A DNA stretch of 36,071 nt from Nitrospirota bacterium (GCA_027623995.1 JAQBUF010000034.1:1-36071), one strand, 5' to 3'; positions 1 to 7,257 are shown, counted from the stretch's first letter. Notes: generated by a model from the letters alone, not told the origin. Made by a program: numbers and translations.

Positions 1-137
1 TGTTGACAATAGTCCTCCAACCACGCCAGGTAGGTTTCCCGATCATCGTTGGTCAAAAAGATATCTTCCCGGCGGTTACCACGTTGGGTAATGTGATGAG
101 GCACCTTGGCAAAAACAGTTCGAGCGAGACGTGGCAT
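1..137 (-). CDS. REP-associated tyrosine transposase (RayT/Y1_Tnp), partial
   Basis: The reading frame starts at an ATG at 137 and runs off the left edge, so only about the first 45 residues are visible. They read MPRLARTVFAKVPHHITQRG followed by NRREDIFL, the characteristic N-terminus of the IS200-like transposases associated with REP sequences (Y1_Tnp superfamily). The catalytic HUH and tyrosine motifs lie further downstream and are not in the window. These single-copy, non-IS transposases act on short REP hairpins, and a REP-like hairpin lies 25 nt upstream of the start with a doublet at 4921-4978. The family call is by recognition of this stretch; whether the full gene is intact cannot be seen. 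Confidence 0.8.
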   Translation of the reverse strand, partial: MPRLARTVFAKVPHHITQRGNRREDIFLTNDDRETYLAWLEDYCQ

Positions 138-161
138 AGGCGAACTCTATCATATCTTTAT

Positions 162-186
162 AAAAAAGGGTAGCGTCCCCTTTTTA
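162..186. repeat. REP-like hairpin next to the REP transposase
   Basis: An imperfect inverted repeat of the form AAAAAAGGG-tagcgt-CCCCTTTTT lies between the transposase start and the 3' end of the TetR gene. The same core, AAAAGGGGA followed by a short spacer and a TCC/CCC-T run, recurs twice at 4921-4978. Its position beside a RayT-type transposase fits a REP element. Confidence 0.6.
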
Positions 187-236
187 CTTCCAGCAATCCG
201 ACACCCTTCACCAACCACATGGCAGGACTCTTCTTG

Positions 237-821
237 TCATGAAGTCGCCTTCTCGATCAAAGCCTTAGCCGCCCTCTTCGCGATTTTGGCCGTTTTGGGA
301 TTTTGAGAGACTTGAGCTGTGACGGTCGCGCCTTCCAATAATAACGCCAATTCCTCTGCGAGCTCTTGTGGATTAGACGTTCCGACTTGTTCACAAAGCG
401 AAAGAATGTAGCCTTTCACTAATTTCTTATAATCCTTACAAATCTGACGAATGGGTGTATCGTTGTCGGAGTATTCCCCAATGGTGTTGATAAACAAGCA
501 CCCGTAGAAGTTACTTTGCTGAAACCATCGTTCTGCAAAATCAAAGATTGCTAACAACCGCGCTTGAGGGGTCTTTCCCCCACCTTCCACCCGCCGCATG
601 AATTCATTCCTGGCCATTCCGTCGTACTGACGCAACACCGCCAGCACCAATTCTTCCTTCGACCGGAAATGCGCGTACAAGGTTTTTTTGGTGACGCCGG
701 ACCGTTCCACAATCGCGTCAATCCCAGTCGCATGAATGCCATTCTTTCCGAATAATTCCAGCGCCGTCTGAATGAGTACCTCCCGTTTAGAGGAACCACC
801 TCTTTTTCGATTTCCTTCCAT
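237..821 (-). CDS. TetR/AcrR family transcriptional regulator
   Basis: A 194-residue protein with the usual TetR length and layout. The N-terminal helix-turn-helix is clear at about residues 14-58: a TALELFGKNGIHATGIDAI helix pair, then SGVTKKTLYAHFRSKEELV, where TLYAHF is the family's recognition-helix signature. The C-terminal ligand domain (about 70-194) is all helical with no recognisable ligand class. The ATG at 821 is used; a TTG lies directly before it at 824, and AGAAGG just upstream can serve as ribosome site. It is divergent from the YHS/P460 cluster, and the shared 236-nt spacer holds a near-perfect palindrome at 997-1016, so it probably represses that cluster. Control of its own gene is possible but not shown. 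Confidence 0.9.
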   Translation of the reverse strand: MEGNRKRGGSSKREVLIQTALELFGKNGIHATGIDAIVERSGVTKKTLYAHFRSKEELVLAVLRQYDGMARNEFMRRVEGGGKTPQARLLAIFDFAERWFQQSNFYGCLFINTIGEYSDNDTPIRQICKDYKKLVKGYILSLCEQVGTSNPQELAEELALLLEGATVTAQVSQNPKTAKIAKRAAKALIEKATS

Positions 822-996
822 CAACCTTCTCGTTTACGAATTTAATTTTGAAATTTTCCTTCTACCGAATAACCACCCACAAAAAATCTACCATAAATAA
901 CCTTTCCTACCAAGCACTTGGATGATTTTGTCATTAAAGCAATAAAATTTTTCTTAGTTGTAACGAAATCAAACCTGGCCTGACTAACCTCCATAA

Positions 997-1016
997 AGTA
1001 TACAGATCGGTATACT
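997..1016. promoter_or_regulatory. Probable TetR operator
   Basis: A 20-bp inverted repeat with perfect 7-bp arms, AGTATAC and GTATACT, around a six-base centre AGATCG. It is self-complementary at 18 of 20 positions. The right arm contains TATACT, which could be the -10 box of the downstream YHS gene, whose start is 41 nt away, although no convincing -35 lies at the right distance. Size, symmetry and position between a tetR gene and a divergent cluster are typical of TetR operators. Confidence 0.65.
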
Positions 1017-1057
1017 AAAAAATATTCACCATTTACTCATCACAAAGGAGATTTATC

Positions 1058-1519
1058 ATGAACATGAGGAAAACAGTTTTAGGTTCTCTGTTCGCGTTGT
1101 TCATGGCCGTCGTGGCCACACCAGCTTTGGCCGGAGATGTCACGCAAAGCACCCCTGGGATTAGTGGCTATGATCCCGTCGCTTACTTTACAGATGGCAA
1201 GGCAGTGAAGGGTTCCGGGTATCACGTGGCTGACTACAAAGGCGTCACGTATGCCTTTGCCAACAAAGACCACAAGGCGATGTTCCAAGCCAATCCGGAA
1301 AAGTACGTCCCGGCCTACGGAGGCTACTGCGCCTATGGCGTAGCCGTTGGGAAAAAGTTTGTGTCCGATCCGGAAGCTTGGAAGGTCGTCAACGGCACAC
1401 TGTATTTGAACCTGGATAAGGATATTCAAAGTAAATGGGCGAAGGATATTCCAGGGTATATCAAAAAGTCCGAGGCCAATTGGAAAGAAATCAAAGATAA
1501 GGCCGCGTCGGATTTATGA
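1058..1519 (+). CDS. Exported YHS-domain protein
   Basis: 153 residues. Residues 1-25 form a signal peptide ending in TPALA, so the mature protein begins near Gly26 and should be periplasmic. The YHS domain covers about 36-105: SGYDPVAYFTDGKAVKG, then YAFANKDHKAMFQANPEKYVPAYGGYCAYGVA with a single cysteine at 91. YHS domains are small modules often found with metal-transport and redox proteins; the free-standing exported form has no settled biochemical role. The ATG at 1058 follows AAAGGAG at 1044-1050. It is the first gene after the putative operator and heads the run of exported proteins to 3619. A 78-nt gap with a GC-rich hairpin separates it from the cytochrome P460 gene. Confidence 0.88.
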   Translation: MNMRKTVLGSLFALFMAVVATPALAGDVTQSTPGISGYDPVAYFTDGKAVKGSGYHVADYKGVTYAFANKDHKAMFQANPEKYVPAYGGYCAYGVAVGKKFVSDPEAWKVVNGTLYLNLDKDIQSKWAKDIPGYIKKSEANWKEIKDKAASDL

Positions 1520-1531
1520 GAAAAGAGGGTG

Positions 1532-1560
1532 AGGCCCGTCACCCGCTACATGGCGGGCCT
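1532..1560 (+). terminator. GC-rich hairpin after the YHS gene, possible attenuator
   Basis: Seven-base arms AGGCCCG and CGGGCCT enclose a 15-base loop, 12 nt after the YHS stop. There is no downstream T-run, so it is more likely an RNA-stabilising or attenuating structure than a full terminator. It would set YHS expression apart from that of the following genes. Confidence 0.3.
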
Positions 1561-1597
1561 TACCCGAATTTCCACCGACATCGTTAAAGGGGAAACC

Positions 1598-2194
1598 ATG
1601 AAACTGATCACCATCATCTCAACGGGACTCATGCTCATTCTGGCTAGCTGGACAGGATGGGCCATGATCAACGAGGACACCCCGTTTGCCCAAAACGTGA
1701 ATCCCGAAAACGGAGCAATTAGCGTTCCCGGCGATTACAGGGAATGGCCGACACTCGGTACTTGGGCACATGCCAAAGTAGAGGGAAGCCCTGGGTTACA
1801 AGAATACCACGTCGTGTATACGCATCCTGAGACGATCAAGTATTACCAGAAAAAGGGGAAATTTCCCGATGGTGCAGTGTTAGTCAAAGAACTACTGAAT
1901 ACTGAAACCATGGCCATGACCACGGGCCCGGCCGTAGGGCATGCCACTACGGTGAAAGGCTGGTTTGTCCTAGTTAGGGACACCAAAGGCCGATTCCAAG
2001 CATCAAGTTTGTGGGGGGATGGCTGGGGATGGTCACTGTTTAATTCAGACGATCCCCATCACACCGTGTCTAAAAATTACAAGACCGATTGCATTCCTTG
2101 TCACACGCCTGCCCGAGATCTGGCCAGGAAAAGTGCGATCGACGAAGATAAGTGGATTTACACGTTCGGATATCCCGTGCTGCAAAGGGAATAA
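1598..2194 (+). CDS. Periplasmic cytochrome P460 family protein
   Basis: 198 residues from the ATG at 1598, which has AAAGGGG upstream and begins a clean signal peptide (MKLITIISTG...SWTGWA). The frame is open back to a GTG at 1529, but that would put 23 non-hydrophobic residues before the signal. The fold signature is good: YHVVYTHPETIKYYQKKGKFPDGAVLVKE (about 68-96), WGDGWGWSLF, then the c-type haem site CIPCH (Cys165, Cys168, His169) and a final KWIYTFGYPVL. P460 enzymes carry one haem c cross-linked to a lysine and oxidise hydroxylamine or NO in ammonia oxidisers and methanotrophs. Which lysine would cross-link here cannot be assigned without alignment. In a nitrite oxidiser it could detoxify hydroxylamine or NO; that is inference. 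Confidence 0.85.
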   Translation: MKLITIISTGLMLILASWTGWAMINEDTPFAQNVNPENGAISVPGDYREWPTLGTWAHAKVEGSPGLQEYHVVYTHPETIKYYQKKGKFPDGAVLVKELLNTETMAMTTGPAVGHATTVKGWFVLVRDTKGRFQASSLWGDGWGWSLFNSDDPHHTVSKNYKTDCIPCHTPARDLARKSAIDEDKWIYTFGYPVLQRE

Positions 2195-2224
2195 CCCCTA
2201 GACAACAAAAAAGGAGGAAAGGTC

Positions 2225-2617
2225 ATGTTGAATAGCAAAACCATCTGTATCGCATTTGGGTCCGTCTTTGTATTGGTTGGACTCTTGGGATTCATTCCCA
2301 ATCCTATCGTGTCATCTGAGGGCATGTTTGAAACGAATGTCCTACACAATTTCGTACACCTCTTAACAGGCGCCGCGTTTCGTTTCGGGAGCGTGGTTTT
2401 GGACGGAAAAGAAAATCTGACCCTCAAGGCCATCACCGTTGCCTATTTTGGCGTGGCCCTGCTGGGGTTTTTTACCGAAGGCAACATGCTCTTAGGCATG
2501 GTGCACATTAACGAAGCTGACCGATGGCTCCACCTGGGTCTGGCGATGGCCATGGTTGTGTCCACCATTGGGGCGTCTCAGCTATCAACTCAATTGGTGG
2601 CAAGTAGTCACGCGTGA
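2225..2617 (+). CDS. DUF4383-like four-helix membrane protein
   Basis: 130 residues with about four hydrophobic segments: near 7-27, 42-58, 68-90 and 100-122. The pattern of a first helix ending GLLGFIPNPI, then NVLHNFVHLLTGAAFRFG, a third helix AYFGVALLGFF, and HLGLAMAM near the end, is that of DUF4383 membrane proteins. Histidines in the LHNFVHLL helix and in DRWLHLG are conserved-looking, but no function is established. The start is secure: AAGGAGG at 2211-2217 and ATG at 2225. It begins 30 nt after the P460 stop and 49 nt before the next gene's start, so co-transcription is likely. All evidence here points to an inner-membrane member of the redox cluster. Confidence 0.72.
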   Translation: MLNSKTICIAFGSVFVLVGLLGFIPNPIVSSEGMFETNVLHNFVHLLTGAAFRFGSVVLDGKENLTLKAITVAYFGVALLGFFTEGNMLLGMVHINEADRWLHLGLAMAMVVSTIGASQLSTQLVASSHA

Positions 2618-2666
2618 TCACACATTCACTATCAATCATCAATTCATTTCAACAAGGAGAAGTATC

Positions 2667-3272
2667 ATGAACACATTCACCAAATCGTTCCTCACTCTCA
2701 CATTAGCCAGCGCGGTGTTGGTCGGTTGCATGACGGCCAATGGCCCGGCAACTGCCGAACAGAGTATGGGGCAAGCCCACATGACCAAGACCCGCATGAC
2801 GAAAGAAGAAGCAGCTGCGCCCAAGCTCAACGACTTGGAGATCGCACACATTGCTTACACGGCAGGTGCCATTGATATCCGATATGCGCATCTGGCCTTG
2901 GCTCTTTCCGAAGATCCCGAAGTTCTAAATTTTGCCGAACTGATGATCCGTGACCACACGGCTGTGAATAACAAAGCTCTGGCATTGGTCCAGAAACTCC
3001 AAATCACGCCACAAGACAACGCGATGAGCCAACAACTCAGCCAACAAGCTCAACAAATTCGAGAAGAATTGTCTCAGCTTCGAGGAAAAGAACTGGCGAA
3101 ACGCTATGCCGCGAATGAATTGGGATACCACCAGACCGTGAACAACGTGGTGGAGAACACCTTCATCCCGACTGCGCAAAACCACGAACTCAAAGCGCTT
3201 CTCACGGCCGCCCTACAAACCTTCAAGGTACATGAGGGCCATGCGGAAGCCATGAATAAGAAAGTGATGTAA
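2667..3272 (+). CDS. DUF4142 (ferritin-like) lipoprotein
   Basis: 201 residues from the ATG at 2667, preceded by AAGGAGA. The frame extends upstream to 2556, but that part overlaps the DUF4383 gene and lacks a signal. Residues 1-20 are a lipoprotein signal ending in the lipobox LVGC, with Cys21 as lipid anchor. The mature part is helical. It carries the DUF4142 pattern: NDLEIAHIAYTAGAIDIRYAHLAL, DPEVLNFAELMIRDHTAVNNKALALVQKL, and a last helix LQTFKVHEGHAEAMNKKV. Family members resemble four-helix ferritin-like bundles and are commonly exported, with no defined reaction. Acid and histidine residues (H36-type IAHI, RDHT, HEGHAE) could bind metal. The cupredoxin gene starts 2 nt after its stop. 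Confidence 0.85.
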   Translation: MNTFTKSFLTLTLASAVLVGCMTANGPATAEQSMGQAHMTKTRMTKEEAAAPKLNDLEIAHIAYTAGAIDIRYAHLALALSEDPEVLNFAELMIRDHTAVNNKALALVQKLQITPQDNAMSQQLSQQAQQIREELSQLRGKELAKRYAANELGYHQTVNNVVENTFIPTAQNHELKALLTAALQTFKVHEGHAEAMNKKVM

Positions 3273-3274
3273 GC

Positions 3275-3619
3275 ATGAATGGGGAACCAGTCCTCATGCG
3301 GTTCATCGTTGGGTTGATCGCGCTAGGAATCTTTAGTGGGGAGGCCGTGGCGCAAACGGCCTCCCTCCCACAGCGACACGTCGTTCACATCGAAGCCTTT
3401 GCGTTTCAACCCCCACAGATCATCGTTTCACCGGGAGACACGATTGTGTGGGTCAACCAAGATATTGTGCCCCACTTCATCAGCATTGCCGAAGGCCAAT
3501 GGCAATCACCGATCATAGAGGAAGGCCAGTCATGGGAAATGGTGGTGGATCAGACGGGCAGCCATGCCTACATCTGCGTGTTTCACCCCAAGATGATGGG
3601 AGCATTCGCCACCAATTAA
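3275..3619 (+). CDS. Exported plastocyanin/amicyanin-like cupredoxin
   Basis: 114 residues from ATG 3275, two bases after the DUF4142 stop; a second ATG at 3296 (Met8) starts the signal peptide MRFIVGLIALGIF...AVAQ directly and may be the real start. The mature domain has the type 1 copper ligand set: His67 in DIVPHFIS, then Cys101, His104 and Met107 in CVFHPKMMG. The C-x2-H-x2-M spacing is that of amicyanin rather than the longer plant plastocyanin loop. The core strand IEAFAFQPPQIIVSPGDTIVWVN is typical. It should be a small periplasmic blue-copper electron carrier. As a partner for cytochrome P460 in the same cluster it is attractive, but that is only inferred from position. Confidence 0.85.
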   Translation: MNGEPVLMRFIVGLIALGIFSGEAVAQTASLPQRHVVHIEAFAFQPPQIIVSPGDTIVWVNQDIVPHFISIAEGQWQSPIIEEGQSWEMVVDQTGSHAYICVFHPKMMGAFATN

Positions 3620-3647
3620 TGAAGCAGACCACGTTAAGGAGCCAGCA

Positions 3648-4241
3648 ATGAAGAGGAAATTTTCTCTACTCCTTCAAGAAGTGAAAGCATGCAATCTCTG
3701 TCAATCCGTGCTTCCCCTCCGACCACGCCCAGTTCTCCAACTTCATCCTAAGGCTTCCATTCTTATCGCTGGACAGGCTCCTGGACGAAAAGTTCATGAA
3801 ACCGGCATACCCTTTGATGATCCGAGTGGAGATCGACTTCGGGAATGGATGGGCATCCATCGGGACACCTTTTATGATGCTCGGAAAATTGCAATTCTTC
3901 CCATGGGTTTTTGCTATCCAGGAACCGGGAAATCGGGAGATCTCCCTCCCCGTCCCGAATGTGCTGCAACCTGGCGAGCTCAGCTATTAGCGCATTTACT
4001 CAACATCAAGCTCATCCTCGTGATTGGCCAATATGCGCAGGACTATCACCTGCACGATTCTCCCTATACCAACCTCACCGCAACCGTCAAAGGCTGGAAG
4101 CATTTTTGGCCTGAACGCCTTCCCCTGCCACATCCCAGTCCACGAAATAATATGTGGCTAAAACGCAATCCCTGGTTTACCACAGACCTCCTCCCTGTTC
4201 TCAGGGAACACGTTCAGACAGTATTACGGATCAGCTCCTGA
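3648..4241 (+). CDS. Uracil-DNA glycosylase family protein, possible Fe-S type
   Basis: 197 residues; ATG 3648 with AAGGAG upstream, 28 nt after the cupredoxin. The UDG superfamily motifs are present: motif 1 GQAPGRKVHETGIPFDDPSG (42-61) and motif 2 HPSPRN (162-167). Four cysteines, Cys15, Cys18, Cys89 and Cys105, are spaced C-x2-C-x70-C-x15-C, which resembles the 4Fe-4S ligand pattern of family 4 glycosylases. It would excise damaged bases, probably uracil, in the cytoplasm. The subfamily is not one of the well-studied ones, so substrate is uncertain. It is the only evident cytoplasmic protein after the exported cluster and may be read through from it. Confidence 0.72.
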   Translation: MKRKFSLLLQEVKACNLCQSVLPLRPRPVLQLHPKASILIAGQAPGRKVHETGIPFDDPSGDRLREWMGIHRDTFYDARKIAILPMGFCYPGTGKSGDLPPRPECAATWRAQLLAHLLNIKLILVIGQYAQDYHLHDSPYTNLTATVKGWKHFWPERLPLPHPSPRNNMWLKRNPWFTTDLLPVLREHVQTVLRISS

Positions 4242-4466
4242 GTTACGCGAACGGTTTGGTCCACAGGTTAAGATCACGCTTTGCGAAGGTTACCGAAATT
4301 TTCTAGGTTCAGGATCAATGAATTCGGCGAGTAACCATGACTGCATATTGGCCAATCAGGGCATTCGATGCGAGGCTCAAATACTCCAAGGTGAGTTAAA
4401 GTGGTGCGTCATCGAAAGTATCCTTGTAGGAATGGCAGCTGGAAGATTCTTTTGGACAACCAACTA

Positions 4467-4901
4467 ATGGCCAATTCACTTGAACGTCACCTCACCTTCG
4501 CACGCCTGTCAGATATCTCGCCGGACGAAATTATTGCGCATATGTCAGACCCTCGCGTGGCTGAGCATATGCCGCTCCTCACCTTCAAATGGGAACACGA
4601 CGCGGTCACCAAATTTATTGCGGCCAAAGAGGAGTACTGGCGTCGCGATGGGCTTGGGCATTGGGCCATAAGTTGTCATGGCCGCTATGTTGGATGGGGC
4701 GGCTTTCAGAAAGAAGGCGATGAGTGGGATTATGGATTGGTGCTGAAGCCGGAAAGTTTTGGGCTTGGTGCGGTTATCTCAAAGAAGGCCATTGCGTTTG
4801 CGATGGCCGATACACGCATTCCCCTTGTGACATTCCTGTTGCCACCATCGCGCAAAAACCCAAAGCGGACGTTCAAAGATACAACTTTGTATCATCACTA
4901 A
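4467..4901 (+). pseudogene. GNAT (RimJ/RimL-type) N-acetyltransferase, C-terminus apparently lost
   Basis: 144 residues from ATG 4467 (open upstream to GTG 4401 without support). The N-terminal three quarters match acetyltransferase_3 proteins: LTFARLSDISPDEI, then GHWAISCHGRYVGWGGFQKEGDEWDYGLVLKPESFGLG and VTFLLPPSRKNPK, which holds the start of the acetyl-CoA binding end. Family members are usually about 165-180 residues and go on from SRKN with a helix and a final strand. Here the frame ends after an unrelated tail (TFKDTTLYHH), 18 nt before a REP doublet. No other frame restores the missing end, so truncation is likelier than a simple frameshift. It may be inactive. The 225 bases before it hold no other gene. 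Confidence 0.6.
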
Positions 4902-4920
4902 ACTTCTTCGTAACGTTATA

Positions 4921-4978
4921 GAAAAGGGGACGTTATCCTTTATTTTGCCTCGAAAAGGGGAACGCTTCCCTTTATTTT
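4921..4978. repeat. REP-like doublet
   Basis: Two tandem copies of one unit lie in direct orientation: about 4922-4946 (AAAAGGGGACGTTATCC then TTTATTTT) and about 4953-4978 (AAAAGGGGAACGCTTCCC then TTTATTTT). Each can fold as AAAGGG/CCCTTT around a short loop. The core matches the hairpin at 162-186 beside the REP transposase. The rest of the 4902-5171 interval shows no gene. Confidence 0.6.
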
Positions 4979-5171
4979 CTCTCCCAAGCCCTCTATTGCG
5001 GACGGCATTGAATTGGCAGCAAGTCTTGCATTGATTCCCGGCCAGACTACCCAACTATCCATCTGGATTTGAAGAACTTTACAGGATTTAATTGCAAAAA
5101 TCCCGTTAATGTCTAAAAAGAGTTTTTTGATTAGGGGGCAATGAATTACAAACTGAGAAAGGAAGAAAAAT

Positions 5172-5246
5172 TGGAGCGGGTGAAGAGATTCGAACTCTCG
5201 ACCAACGGCTTGGGAAGCCGATGCGCTACCACTGCGCTACACCCGC
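5172..5246 (-). tRNA. tRNA-Gly (CCC)
   Basis: Read on the minus strand, 75 nt fold into a full cloverleaf. The acceptor stem is GCGGGTG/CACCCGC, the D arm GCGC-AGTGGTA-GCGC, the anticodon loop TTCCCAA (anticodon CCC), and the T arm GAGAG-TTCGAAT-CTCTT. The discriminator T is followed by an encoded CCA. The outermost anticodon-stem pair is a T-T mismatch. It is isolated, with no other tRNA beside it. Confidence 0.95.
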
Positions 5247-5371
5247 TCACATGGTAGAAGAGAGGCATTCTAAACAGGGGTCTGACGGCAAGTCAAGGAA
5301 GAGACCCTTCGAGATGGGTTCGCTTCTTATGTTGGAATATTTTCCTTAGCCATTTTCGGTATTGGCGATTT

Positions 5372-5465
5372 CGTGATGCGTAATGGGTGATGCGTAATGC
5401 GAAAAAGAACGAAGACTCTCTCTTTCTCTCAGGCTTCACGCCTCACGTTTTACGCATTACGGATT
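5372..5465. repeat. Inverted repeat element built of GTAATGCG/TTCACGC words
   Basis: The left arm repeats GTGATGCGTAATG twice (5373-5401) and the right arm is CTTCACGCCTCACG then TTTTACGCATTACGG (5433-5463). A perfect 9-bp pairing, CGTAATGCG (5393-5401) with CGCATTACG (5453-5461), spans a 51-base centre. The CTTCACG word is the same as the 7-bp unit repeated ten times at 7367-7436, so the two loci appear to share a repeat family. No gene lies in 5247-5529. Confidence 0.5.
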
Positions 5466-5529
5466 AACAGAACGATGCAGAAAAACTCTTACAAAACACG
5501 TAAGAAATGCGTCTCCAACATACCTCCCG

Positions 5530-6756
5530 CTAGGAAATCTCCACTTTCACCAACGCGTATTTTCGTTTACCGATTTTCATTTGATAGTCATTGCCGTCTT
5601 GGAATTCAATGATGGCGTTGGCGTCTTGATAACGTTCATTATTTATAGTCAAGGCCCCTTGCGTAATAAGCCGTCTAGTTTCACCTTTGCTGGGAGTGAG
5701 GCCTGTTCGCATGATGAGGTCGACGACGCCCATTGACGGAGTCGCAGGATTTTTGAAGTCTTCTTTTTTTAGGATGACCGTAGCGTCCGGCTCATCGGGA
5801 AATTCGCGTTTTCGAAATTTCTGTTGAAATTCTTCTTTGCCTTGTTGGGCTCCTTCCAAACCGTGGTATCGACTCACGATTTGTTCTGCCAAGGCGATCT
5901 TGGCTTCCATGGGGTGTTGTTGTTTCACTTCATCAAGGTTATTCGACGTGAGTAGTTCATAATATCGAAACATAAGCTCATCGCTAATCGACATCACTTT
6001 ACCAAACATGTCACCCGGCGGATCTTCCAACGCGATATAGTTGCCAAGGCTTTTGCTCATCTTTCGCACACCATCGGTACCTTCCAACAAGGGCATCGTG
6101 ATAACCACTTGGGGTGTTTGTCCGAAAGCTCGCTGCAAGTCACGTCCAACGAGGAGATTAAATTTCTGATCCGTTCCCCCAAGTTCCACATCAGCCTTGA
6201 GAACCACCGAGTCATAACCTTGAACCAGAGGATAGAGAAATTCATGCACATGGATGGGCTTTTGGTCACGGTAGCGTTTGGAAAAATCATCGCGCTCTAG
6301 CATGCGGGCGACGCTGTAATGGGAACACAAATCAACCATTTCTTCGGCACCCATCTTTTGCATCCATCGACTATTAAATTCGATGCGTGTTTTGTCGGGG
6401 TCGAGTATTTTAAAAATTTGGCGCTCATAGGTTTTGGCATTGGACAGCACTTCTTCTTTGGTGAGTGCTTTTCGAGTATCTGACCTTCCCGTTGGATCAC
6501 CGATTATTCCCGTAAAGTCCCCGATGAGAAAAATCACTTCATGCCCGAGTTCCTGGAAATGGCGGAGTTTTTGGATCAACACCATGTGTCCAATGTGCAA
6601 ATCAGGGGCCGTGGGATCAAACCCGGCTTTGATCCGCAGGGGACGACCTTCTTTAATAGACGCCGTCAGGCGCGTTTCCAGTTCCTGCTCTTGGATAATT
6701 TCGATGGTGCCCCGCCGGATAAGATCGAGCTGACGGGTTAATTCGGTATTAGGCAT
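5530..6756 (-). CDS. tyrS: Tyrosine--tRNA ligase
   Basis: 408 residues, full length for the bacterial TyrRS group with about 400 residues. This class I synthetase activates tyrosine with ATP and loads tRNA-Tyr. Visible are the HIGH signature (His54-His57), [12 protein letters not shown] (80-90), the tyrosine-pocket region [23 protein letters not shown], and KMSKS at 232-236. An S4 RNA-binding domain occupies about 340-405 ([23 protein letters not shown]). ATG 6756 has AAGGAA five bases upstream. The comEA-like gene ends 18 nt before it, so the two are probably co-transcribed. No T-box leader is seen. Confidence 0.97.
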   Translation of the reverse strand: MPNTELTRQLDLIRRGTIEIIQEQELETRLTASIKEGRPLRIKAGFDPTAPDLHIGHMVLIQKLRHFQELGHEVIFLIGDFTGIIGDPTGRSDTRKALTKEEVLSNAKTYERQIFKILDPDKTRIEFNSRWMQKMGAEEMVDLCSHYSVARMLERDDFSKRYRDQKPIHVHEFLYPLVQGYDSVVLKADVELGGTDQKFNLLVGRDLQRAFGQTPQVVITMPLLEGTDGVRKMSKSLGNYIALEDPPGDMFGKVMSISDELMFRYYELLTSNNLDEVKQQHPMEAKIALAEQIVSRYHGLEGAQQGKEEFQQKFRKREFPDEPDATVILKKEDFKNPATPSMGVVDLIMRTGLTPSKGETRRLITQGALTINNERYQDANAIIEFQDGNDYQMKIGKRKYALVKVEIS

Positions 6757-6774
6757 GAGATTCCTTTTTATTTA

Positions 6775-7257
6775 TCATCCTTGTGACTTCTTTGCCACAA
6801 CGTAGGGAGAGATCTTGAGTAATGGGCGTAAGGCTTGAAGTTTTTTCTTGCCAATCCCTTTCACTTGCTGCAGAGCTTGAATCGATGGAAAGTCACCGAC
6901 TTGTATTCGATGATCGATAATGCGCTTGGCCAGGGTTGGCCCGATTCCAGGCAAGGCTTCTAACTCTTGAGCCGTACTGAGATTGAGGTCGATGGCATTG
7001 GTCTTGGAACCGTGACTGTTTAATTCAACTAGCTTAGGTTGATCAGGCAACTTTACCGTATGCTCAACTTTGCGATCGGGGGCGGAAGAGATCGGTGCCT
7101 CCGCAAGAGATACTGGCACAGATGGCTGCGAAGCGATTCGGAGAGTTTCCACACGGCGATCCACCACCGGCCAGTTCAATGCCATGACAAGCCCAAGCGT
7201 GCCAGCTAACAGAACGAACTTAATGGTGAGTGAACGAATCATGGATGGCTTTACCAC
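6775..7257 (-). CDS. ComEA-like helix-hairpin-helix protein
   Basis: 160 residues. A GTG start at 7257 has GGAG seven bases upstream; an ATG at 7242 lies five codons in with no clear ribosome site. Residues 7-28 form one membrane anchor, followed by a low-complexity linker. The C-terminal ComEA domain has two HhH motifs: IDLNLSTAQELEALPGIGPTLAKRIIDHR (89-117) and the VKGIGKKKL stretch (132-140). ComEA proteins bind double-stranded DNA at the cell surface during uptake for transformation; many Gram-negative homologues are periplasmic. Membrane anchoring here suggests the DNA-binding part is on the periplasmic side. No other competence gene is in the window, so a role in uptake is inferred from family only. 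Confidence 0.82.
   Translation of the reverse strand: MVKPSMIRSLTIKFVLLAGTLGLVMALNWPVVDRRVETLRIASQPSVPVSLAEAPISSAPDRKVEHTVKLPDQPKLVELNSHGSKTNAIDLNLSTAQELEALPGIGPTLAKRIIDHRIQVGDFPSIQALQQVKGIGKKKLQALRPLLKISPYVVAKKSQG

Noticed and set aside
1529-1597. Upstream GTG start for the P460 gene
   Set aside because: The added 23 residues come from the hairpin region and precede an otherwise ideal signal peptide with its own ribosome site at 1598.
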